Part shown: positions 29,794 through 35,097 of the stretch, in pieces | Layout: each line of letters begins with the position of its first letter | How positions within the stretch are numbered: position 1 is the first letter of the stretch | Source: a virus | Strand: one strand, 5' to 3' | Virus record (IMG/VR): IMGVR_UViG_3300049856_000071 | Span: 1-35,539 of that record | DNA: 35,539 bases | Program-made: the position numbers and the translations under genes | Notes under the pieces: generated by a model | What the model saw: only the letters and a program-made list of their open reading frames with translations | Told to the model about the DNA's origin: nothing | Database searches by the model: none

Positions 29794-30110
29794 AGTCCAG
29801 CCTCTTTGCACGTTTTAATGTGCCTCGGTATTTTTGCACCGTCGCACATTTCGTCATCTTGTGTGTTTTGCGAGTCCATCGAAAATACTTTATGCTCACA
29901 CGTCTGTGCAGTCTGAGCTGCCGTAAATCTGCATTGCTTCACAAAATCGTCCGCGTCATCTGTCACCGTTCGCTGACGTTGCCCTTTCATGCAGATTTCA
30001 AAAGTTTTGTCAAACTGCGTTTTGTCGGTTATCTTGCACACCTCTCGCGAGCGCAGCACGTTACCGCACCCGAATATGCTAAATGCTATTATCAAATTTA
30101 TTGTTCTCAC
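29790..30110 (-). CDS. Cys-rich secreted or lipoprotein-like protein
   Basis: 106 residues from GTG at 30110 with GGAGGG upstream. MRTINLIIAFSIFGC is a short signal with a lipobox-like IFGC (unusual Phe at -2). The mature part has several Cys (REVCKITDKT, FEICMKGQ, VKQCRFTAAQ, AQTCEHKVF, DDEMCDGAK, HIKTCKEAG), suggesting periplasmic disulfides. Its place in an early operon is unusual for an exported protein; it could be a modifier of the cell envelope. Function unknown. Confidence 0.6.
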   Translation of the reverse strand: MRTINLIIAFSIFGCGNVLRSREVCKITDKTQFDKTFEICMKGQRQRTVTDDADDFVKQCRFTAAQTAQTCEHKVFSMDSQNTQDDEMCDGAKIPRHIKTCKEAGL

Positions 30111-30418
30111 TTTCCCTCCGGCTTACTGCTCAATAACCAACTTTCAAATTGATTCCAGTATTTGAAATTATCTAATGTGCTATACTTAAACATTCGTTCG
30201 GCCATGGCTATACGTATTTCTTCTGGAATGAGTCTGCGGCCTTGTTCTTCTGCCTGTACCATTTTGAATGAGAACGCCTTTTCCCATGTATTTTTCATCC
30301 ATCGATCGTGAGTTATTAAAAAATCGTCACCCTCTCTCCACACATCCACCCCCGGCCTCAATAGTATGTGGGTCGGCACAAGGGCTAAAGCCTCGTCTAT
30401 TGTCTTGGGGTTGTTCAT
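30107..30418 (-). CDS. Hypothetical early protein
   Basis: 103 residues, GGAG 9 bp before ATG, 4 bp overlaps at both ends. Contains LLRPGVDVWREGDDFLITHD (strand-rich) and C-terminal helices ending in an aromatic cluster (NFKYWNQFESWLLSSKPEGK). No family recognised. It belongs to the run of small genes between terminase and SSB. Confidence 0.6.
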   Translation of the reverse strand: MNNPKTIDEALALVPTHILLRPGVDVWREGDDFLITHDRWMKNTWEKAFSFKMVQAEEQGRRLIPEEIRIAMAERMFKYSTLDNFKYWNQFESWLLSSKPEGK

Positions 30419-30585
30419 GATAAATTCTCCATCATTGCGCGGACTCTTGTTTCTGTTTCTCTATCGTCGTCCAAACACCAATCCAAGTATTTGCGAACTT
30501 CGTCCAACGATAGAAATTTACCTCGTGGGCTTAAATCCATTTGACGGTTTCCTATTCCATATCTGTATACTGTTGGTTCGTTCAT
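30415..30585 (-). CDS. Small hypothetical early protein (56 aa)
   Basis: Starts MNEPTVYRYGIGNRQMDLSP and contains RKYLDWCLDDDRETETRVRA, an amphipathic helix. A GAGGTGAAGCC site precedes ATG. It overlaps both neighbours by ATGA. Too short for family assignment, but its position and ribosome site support it strongly. Confidence 0.6.
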   Translation of the reverse strand: MNEPTVYRYGIGNRQMDLSPRGKFLSLDEVRKYLDWCLDDDRETETRVRAMMENLS

Positions 30586-30986
30586 GGCTTCACCTCTTTG
30601 AGCTTACCGAATAGACGGGCCGCGGTGGAGAATCCAAGCCACTGCTCATCAACGTGAGCCATTTTGTAGCGCCCCAAAGAACCGCTAAAACGCTCAGTGT
30701 TTATGTGCTCACATTCTTTTTCAAACATCGCCCGTAGCTCGTCCTCTGTAACCGGCTGTCCTAATAGCTGACTTGCACCAAGCTCTGTTAGGTGGTTAAT
30801 CTCTGCCGTGAGTTCTGCCTGTCGATCTTCTGCGCGGCGGCAGCGTTCAGCAAGCTTTTCGCATACCTGATAATATTCGTCGGTCGTGTGCGGTTGATTT
30901 TGCCAAAGGCCAATTTGTATCAATGGGTCAGTCAAAACCCAACCCCACTTTCCGTGCATCTCTTGTGGTTCTTGTTTAGTGCTCAT
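30582..30986 (-). CDS. Hypothetical early protein
   Basis: 134 residues. Front: WGWVLTDPLIQIGLWQNQPH. Middle: helical and charged (CEKLAERCRRAEDRQAELTA). End: a conserved-looking block, MFEKECEHINTERFSGSLGR. The pattern recalls small phage accessory proteins with an 'xFExxCxxxN' motif that sit among early genes, but I cannot name the function. Confidence 0.6.
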   Translation of the reverse strand: MSTKQEPQEMHGKWGWVLTDPLIQIGLWQNQPHTTDEYYQVCEKLAERCRRAEDRQAELTAEINHLTELGASQLLGQPVTEDELRAMFEKECEHINTERFSGSLGRYKMAHVDEQWLGFSTAARLFGKLKEVKP

Positions 30987-30991
30987 TTTGT

Positions 30992-31174
30992 TTATCCTTC
31001 ATCCTGAATTTCAATCAGAACGCGCCGCAATGCCTTTATTGTTTGTTGGTCTGCGCCGTGGTCTTTCGCGCATTGTACTGAGCAATATGTCGGAAACCCT
31101 TCGCCATGATAAATAGGAATGCCACACATCTGGCAAGATTCTCCGTCGATTATTGCATCTGCATATTCACCCAT
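30992..31174 (-). CDS. Small zinc-finger protein
   Basis: 60 residues from ATG 31174, chosen over 31192 because GAGGAG sits 6 bp before it. CQMCGIPIYHGEGFPTYCSV followed by QCAKD gives a C-x2-C...C-x3-C set, like treble-clef fingers in phage proteins. The C-terminal half is a helix (QQTIKALRRVLIEIQ). It may bind DNA, RNA or a host protein. The start overlaps the upstream gene by 8 bp. Confidence 0.65.
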   Translation of the reverse strand: MGEYADAIIDGESCQMCGIPIYHGEGFPTYCSVQCAKDHGADQQTIKALRRVLIEIQDEG

Positions 31175-31352
31175 TTGTTTCTCCTCTGACATCAACTTTT
31201 ACGCATTTGTATCCATGCGTTTTTAGCCGTTTCCATTCTTTATCAGTGAATGCATATTCTCTGATTGACTCGCGCCTTTTGGCTCGGAATGTATTTAAGA
31301 TGAATCCATATTTTGCATTCCATACGGCGAATAATGATTCACGCACTTTCAT
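31167..31352 (-). CDS. Small basic hypothetical protein
   Basis: 61 residues with AGGAG before ATG and a 4 bp overlap with the upstream gene. Basic and aromatic (FAVWNAKYGFILNTFRAKRR, DKEWKRLKTHGYKCVKVDV). Possibly nucleic-acid binding. Function not recognised. Confidence 0.6.
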   Translation of the reverse strand: MKVRESLFAVWNAKYGFILNTFRAKRRESIREYAFTDKEWKRLKTHGYKCVKVDVRGETNG

Positions 31353-31588
31353 TTTGTTTCTCCTTGTTCAATCTTCATCGTAAAACCGCTTGCAGGGTAG
31401 GGCTTATACAATTGGCTTTTCAGCCTCTCTATCTCTAAAGCCTGAGAGTCTACGATTTTTAGAAGCTCGCCGCGGTCGTTACATAGCTCAGTCGCGTGGC
31501 GATGAATCGCTGAACCTGATAAATCCCTTGTTTGCTCCAGCCATCGTTGTCGCTCCCGTATGGATTCGATTTGTTCGCTGACTGTCAT
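31349..31588 (-). CDS. Hypothetical coiled-coil early protein
   Basis: 79 residues, GAGGTAAA before ATG. It starts with a charged helix (VSEQIESIRERQRWLEQTRD) and has a second heptad-like helix (GELLKIVDSQALEIERLKSQ), then a short beta end. Small coiled-coil phage proteins of this sort are common but of unknown role. It overlaps both neighbours by 4 bp. Confidence 0.6.
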   Translation of the reverse strand: MTVSEQIESIRERQRWLEQTRDLSGSAIHRHATELCNDRGELLKIVDSQALEIERLKSQLYKPYPASGFTMKIEQGETK

Positions 31589-31911
31589 TTTACCTCACAA
31601 ACTAAAGACTGCGCCGCTGGTAACTCCACCCGGTCCATGTACTCTGACCGGGCCAATGAGTGAAACTCCGCATCAGTCATCACAATGCGCTTGGCTCTAC
31701 CCTCTCCGACAGTGAACACGCATGCACCTTCTGCCATTGCTATCATGTGCTTTTCTGGCGTGGTGATGTCAAAAATTCTGACCTCGTACTTGGATAGGAC
31801 GCACTCAGGCTGGGGCTCGTATGGCTTGCACTTATAAGGCGTCTGGGCGATGTAGAGCAGGCCAGCATAGGCAGACAGTCCAAATAAGGCGGCTGTGGCT
31901 GTGTTGATCAT
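31585..31911 (-). CDS. Membrane-anchored or exported small protein
   Basis: 108 residues from ATG at 31911, two bases after the SSB stop. An ATG at 31935 would overlap SSB. Residues 1-22 (MINTATAALFGLSAYAGLLY) form one hydrophobic segment, signal or anchor. The rest has YKCKPYEPQPECVLSKYEV, with a Cys pair, and a strand-rich part containing GACVFTVGEGRAKRIVMTD. Likely exported or membrane-tethered; function unknown. Confidence 0.6.
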   Translation of the reverse strand: MINTATAALFGLSAYAGLLYIAQTPYKCKPYEPQPECVLSKYEVRIFDITTPEKHMIAMAEGACVFTVGEGRAKRIVMTDAEFHSLARSEYMDRVELPAAQSLVCEVK

Positions 31912-31912
31912 G

Positions 31913-32308
31913 CTAGAAGGGTATGTCCTCGCCATCGAAATGCGCCGCGCCTTGTGGCTCTGGTGTGTTCTGCCCTGCTTCTCCCTTGGGCTTGATTATC
32001 ACCTGCTCGGCGTGGATCTCCACTTTCGAGTGCTTCACGCCGTCCTTCTCCCATGATGACCATCGGATCGGCCCGGCGATGATGAGGGTGTCGCCGCGCT
32101 TGGAATACTTGTGTAGGTACTCCGCTGTGTGCTTCCAGCAAATAAACTCGAAGAAGCCTGGCACTTCTTCCCATGTGCCATCGCTCTTTTTCTTGCTGTG
32201 GTTGGATGCGATAGATCCCCGCACGAAGTATGCGCCGTTGTTGGTGCTCTTGAGCTCATTGTCACGCACAAGGCGACCTGAAATTGAAAGAAAATTAATA
32301 TCATTCAT
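31913..32308 (-). CDS. ssb: Single-stranded DNA-binding protein
   Basis: 131 residues from ATG 32308; GGAGG lies 5 bp upstream and decides against the ATG at 32320. OB-fold core: INFLSISGRLVRDNELKSTN, YFVRGSIASNH, WEEVPGFFEFICWKHTAEYL, YSKRGDTLIIAGPIRWSSWE, KVEIHAEQVI. The C-terminus ends with an acidic tip (FDGEDIPF), the contact used by SSB to recruit partners. It acts with the annealing and replication proteins encoded nearby. It overlaps the HNH gene by ATGA. Confidence 0.9.
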   Translation of the reverse strand: MNDINFLSISGRLVRDNELKSTNNGAYFVRGSIASNHSKKKSDGTWEEVPGFFEFICWKHTAEYLHKYSKRGDTLIIAGPIRWSSWEKDGVKHSKVEIHAEQVIIKPKGEAGQNTPEPQGAAHFDGEDIPF

Positions 32309-32877
32309 ACGTACCTCCATACATATCCGCCAGCCGATTTTTTACGGCCTAACGCAGCATTTGAAATGTTTTTCTTTGGAACTCCTGTTATTTTTGACGC
32401 ATCCACCACAGATGGATGAACCATTATTATCTTATCGTCTCTGCTGACTTGGGCAACTGTCTTTGCACAAGGGTGGTCAGACCCAAATACACCTTTATTA
32501 GTGGCCTGCCTACCAAGAACACGAAACGCATGCTTGTTATTATGTGAATGCGTGCACCATTCTAGGTTTTCTATACAGTTATCGGTTTTGACGCCATTCT
32601 TGTGATTTATGATAGGATGCTTATCAGGGTTTGGTAAATAAGCAAGAGCGACTAGTTTATGCACCCTATACTTTTTCACTTGCCCACTACCGTTGCACAA
32701 GCAAACGTTATTGTACCCATAAACATCGGTTAGCGGCTTCAATATTGACTCAGGTTGCCATCTGACGTTCTTGCTAGTCACATACTTTCCATGAGATATA
32801 ATTTCTCCGCCGTGAGTGACTGAATATAGTCCTTCATACCCAGGTATTGATTTACGCGATGCTGGCTTGCTTCTCAT
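32305..32877 (-). CDS. Free-standing HNH homing-type endonuclease (NUMOD4-HNH-NUMOD1)
   Basis: 190 residues. The front IPGYEGLYSVTHGGEIIS is a NUMOD4 domain. VHKLVALAYLPNPDKHPIIN, HKNGVKTDNCIENLEWCTH and SHNNKHAF form the HNH nuclease core (His73, His92, Asn region at 112-114). The end VDASKITGVPKKNISNAALG is a NUMOD1 DNA-binding part. AT-rich compared with its flanks. It lies between the helicase loader and SSB, spliced in with 1 bp and 4 bp overlaps, typical of a mobile insertion. Confidence 0.9.
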   Translation of the reverse strand: MRSKPASRKSIPGYEGLYSVTHGGEIISHGKYVTSKNVRWQPESILKPLTDVYGYNNVCLCNGSGQVKKYRVHKLVALAYLPNPDKHPIINHKNGVKTDNCIENLEWCTHSHNNKHAFRVLGRQATNKGVFGSDHPCAKTVAQVSRDDKIIMVHPSVVDASKITGVPKKNISNAALGRKKSAGGYVWRYV

Positions 32878-33599
32878 TATATTTTTACCTCTTTGCAGAT
32901 GTCTCGTATCCGCCTCTGCTGCGGTCCTATTCCGTCACGCTTGATGAACATGTCTTCACCCTCCATACGAGAACAGAATTCAGTGAGTGTGATATTGGCC
33001 GGAACGATAAGCTCTGCCTGCCGTGAATAGATCCCGTCGAACATCTCAAAAAGATGCTCCTCTCTGGCCTGAGTGATTCGCCCGGTCTTGTCCAGGTCAT
33101 CGATCACAATGAGGTCATGGCTGCTCAAAGCATAGGCCACGTCTTTCGCGGTGTATCGCTCGGATGGGTCGTCTGAATACTGATCAACCCAAGCCTTGAA
33201 AATCTCACGGGCTTTGAACCATGACCAGGTGAACGGCTGTTTCGCCTCTTGGATCTTCTTCGCCACCATCCAGCCGGCTGCGTGTGTCTTGCCCTTGTCC
33301 GCTGGACCTGACAGCCATACCCCGCCTTTCTGCGGCAGCTCTGAATACCACGCTCGCTTCTCGGTGCGGGTCAGATCGATCTTTGGCAGTAGGATTGACT
33401 TGAGCAGGTACGTCTGTGCGCGCTTCCACTCAACAAGACGCTTGGCCTGCTGGTCTTTGTGGCATTCGCACAGCCCTTCAATCCGGTGCTCTTCGTGGTT
33501 CCAGATGTAGCCAGAGTCTGCGCAGACCGAGCATTCAGCCGGAACTACAGTCAGCTGGCCAATCGCGCGCTCAAAATCTGTTGTGCTTGTGGTATCCAT
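32877..33599 (-). CDS. DnaC-like helicase loader (AAA+ ATPase)
   Basis: 240 residues, GGAG 8 bp before ATG. An N-terminal zinc-ribbon-like region (CSVCADSGYIW ... LCECHKD; Cys23, 26, 44, 46) precedes an AAA+ domain: Walker A GPADKGKT (98-105), Walker B LIVIDDLDK (163-171), and later a sensor/arginine region (VPANITLTEF, PQQRRIRDI). It loads the host or phage helicase at the origin. It overlaps the initiator gene by 49 bp, an unusually long overlap for this genome. Confidence 0.85.
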   Translation of the reverse strand: MDTTSTTDFERAIGQLTVVPAECSVCADSGYIWNHEEHRIEGLCECHKDQQAKRLVEWKRAQTYLLKSILLPKIDLTRTEKRAWYSELPQKGGVWLSGPADKGKTHAAGWMVAKKIQEAKQPFTWSWFKAREIFKAWVDQYSDDPSERYTAKDVAYALSSHDLIVIDDLDKTGRITQAREEHLFEMFDGIYSRQAELIVPANITLTEFCSRMEGEDMFIKRDGIGPQQRRIRDICKEVKI

Positions 33600-34420
33600 T
33601 TTTCTAACTCCTGTGGTATTTCTATTCCGTATCTAAGCAGTGATGTAAGTCGGTCGATGATGTCGGTCTCAGATAGTCCAGACCACCACGATGCGATTTG
33701 TGGTTCAGCTTTATCAGACCACTCAATGAGCTTTGCCGTGTTTGAAAGCAGGTTACTCAATTTTGGGATATAATCCAAGTTACAGCCGGGCTTCTCAGCC
33801 TTGGCAGCGGCATTACTGATAGCATTCCTCACAGTTTCAAGGCTGGTTCTACCAACAGCGATTGTGATATGCGTGGCAATGTATCCGATGTTAGGCTTAA
33901 AGTTTGTGGCTTTCACATATCGCTTGATAGGTTCAACGAGTTCTGGCGGGATCATCCCGTACTCCAATCCATCGCGCGCTGTATGTGTGTTTACATCTGA
34001 GTTTATTATCTGGTTTATATCTGGTATAGGTTCGCCCTTTTGGGCAGATCGATTTGCCTTTTCGGGCACATCCATTTGCCCTTTTGGGCTAATGGCTTGC
34101 CCTTCTGGGCCAATGGCGAGGATGCTCTCATCTGGGATTGAGTACCAGCTAGTCTTGTCATAATTTGCCTTATTGTAGTCGCTTTTGATTATGGCGTTCT
34201 GTTTTACCAGTGACTCAATGGCTCTGCGGATTTGTTTTGGCGTTAAATATGGGAAAAGTCTTGAATAAGCCTGCACAGAATTATACGTCCAAACCTTGCC
34301 GTCATTTATGTTGACCCCATTCGCCTTGTTGACCCGCAACCAATGTAGAATATTTTCATACAAAATAGCCTCAATAACGCCGTACTTGGCTGCGCTGGAT
34401 ATATCGAAAGAATGATGCAT
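33551..34420 (-). CDS. O-like replication initiator
   Basis: 289 residues, GAGG shortly before ATG. Residues 1-90 (DISSAAKYGVIEAILYENIL, DGKVWTYNSVQAYSRLFPYL, TPKQIRRAIESLVKQNAIIK) are the winged-helix origin-binding type of phage initiators. Residues 103-130 carry a PKGQ-like amino-acid repeat encoded by DNA iterons. The C-terminal half (NFKPNIGYIATHITIAVGRT, NAISNAAAKAEKPGCNLDYI) likely contacts the helicase loader next door. This is the lambda O/P-like pair. Confidence 0.85.
   Translation of the reverse strand: MHHSFDISSAAKYGVIEAILYENILHWLRVNKANGVNINDGKVWTYNSVQAYSRLFPYLTPKQIRRAIESLVKQNAIIKSDYNKANYDKTSWYSIPDESILAIGPEGQAISPKGQMDVPEKANRSAQKGEPIPDINQIINSDVNTHTARDGLEYGMIPPELVEPIKRYVKATNFKPNIGYIATHITIAVGRTSLETVRNAISNAAAKAEKPGCNLDYIPKLSNLLSNTAKLIEWSDKAEPQIASWWSGLSETDIIDRLTSLLRYGIEIPQELEKWIPQAQQILSARLAS
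34034..34110. repeat. Four iterons: candidate replication origin
   Basis: Four copies of a GCCCTTTTGGGC-like palindrome begin at 34034, 34056, 34078 and 34099 (22, 22 and 21 bp apart, near two helical turns). The second is GCCTTTTCGGGC and the fourth GCCCTTCTGGGC. They lie inside the initiator gene, as the lambda origin lies inside O. A/T-rich DNA that could melt follows at about 34130-34200. Confidence 0.65.
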
Positions 34421-34558
34421 CTTACCTCACAAAAAACGCCCAGTTGACCACACTCGCAAGCCCGCACAATTGTCCAAAGTTACAAAAGTGCAGAAGTGTA
34501 GCCAACTCGGCGTTCTTCTTACTTTGGCGTATGTGCCAGCCTTGCGAGCTGGCGTCCG

Positions 34559-34572
34559 ATGTTATGTCACAT
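34559..34572. promoter_or_regulatory. Motif B copy 3
   Basis: ATGTTATGTCACAT, identical to 82-95 and (in reverse complement) 3651-3664. It lies 17 bp from the AAACACCG dyad. Confidence 0.45.
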
Positions 34573-34589
34573 CGCGACGAGCCACACCT

Positions 34590-34607
34590 AAACACCGTCC
34601 GGTGTTT
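34590..34607. promoter_or_regulatory. Perfect 8 bp dyad (operator-like)
   Basis: AAACACCG-TC-CGGTGTTT, an 18 bp palindrome except the central two bases. It partly overlaps the TTGACA of motif A copy 4. It looks like an operator for a dimeric repressor. Confidence 0.55.
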
Positions 34608-34615
34608 GTCAAGGG
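34603..34615 (-). promoter_or_regulatory. Motif A copy 4
   Basis: Minus strand CCCTTGACAAACA, sharing 13 bp with the other three copies. TTGACA at 34612-34607 would drive the initiator gene 190 bp downstream, but no convincing -10 is visible at 16-18 bp (AGGTGT). Confidence 0.45.
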
Positions 34616-34642
34616 CGACACCAGACAGAGCTACGTTTTTTT

Positions 34643-34915
34643 TCATGCGCCAACCACTCTGCCTGGTGGCAACGGGGTATATGGCTTGATTGACTTATCA
34701 AGTCGTGGCTTGCCGGCATGCTTGGCCTTGAGGGCTTCCCACCAGGCATCCCGCTGCAGATCTCGCTTTGTCGGGTAGTGCTTGCGCTTAGGATGTGGCA
34801 CTGGTCGGCCAGTGTAGACAGCACCAGCCCGCCTCAGACTGTTGCGCTCTTTCCATTCTCGGGATGCTCTTCTCCGCGCCTCGATGCGCTCTGCTTCTGT
34901 TTCGTAGGCTTTCAT
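34643..34915 (-). CDS. Small basic hypothetical protein
   Basis: 90 residues, GGTGAG before ATG. Very rich in Arg/Lys, with a helix (EAERIEARRRASREWKERNS) and a basic Pro-containing part (VYTGRPVPHPKRKHYPTKRD). Probably nucleic-acid binding. It overlaps the upstream gene by ATGA and its stop borders the regulatory gap. No family recognised. Confidence 0.6.
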   Translation of the reverse strand: MKAYETEAERIEARRRASREWKERNSLRRAGAVYTGRPVPHPKRKHYPTKRDLQRDAWWEALKAKHAGKPRLDKSIKPYTPLPPGRVVGA

Positions 34916-35097
34916 AACTCACCCTGTGTGAGTCGGATCATCTGATCTGGTGTGCGCTGGTTCCGGATCTGCTTGTAGATGACCTTCACAGGGACGCCAC
35001 CTTTGAACTTTGCCAGCGTTCTCTGGTGCCGGGCGAGTTCGGTCCCGTAGAATTCGATGCCGCCGGGTATGGTGTGGCCTACGAATTCGATTGTCAT
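34912..35097 (-). CDS. Small hypothetical early protein
   Basis: 61 residues from ATG 35097, which overlaps the pentapeptide gene stop by 4 bp (ATGA). An ATG at 35109 is possible. Beginning MTIEFVGHTIPGGIEFYGTE, with basic strands (VPVKVIYKQIRNQRTPDQMI). No family recognised; compact alpha/beta size. Confidence 0.55.
   Translation of the reverse strand: MTIEFVGHTIPGGIEFYGTELARHQRTLAKFKGGVPVKVIYKQIRNQRTPDQMIRLTQGEL

Larger units (their letters stand above)
34421..34642. promoter_or_regulatory. Regulatory gap between initiator and next gene
   Basis: About 220 bp. A 74-codon frame exists here but reads as unlikely protein (Cys/Trp/His-scattered), so I treat the gap as noncoding. It contains GCCAGC-N7-GCTGGC (34535-34553), motif B (34559-34572), the perfect dyad AAACACCG-TC-CGGTGTTT (34590-34607) and motif A copy 4 (34603-34615), whose TTGACA overlaps the dyad edge. 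This is the densest cluster of symmetric sites in the window. Confidence 0.5.

Noticed and set aside
34422-34646. A 74-codon minus-strand frame overlapping its neighbour by ATGA
   Set aside because: It covers the symmetric sites and motifs and its amino-acid make-up (scattered Cys, Trp, His) looks like noncoding sequence read by chance. Kept as a regulatory gap.
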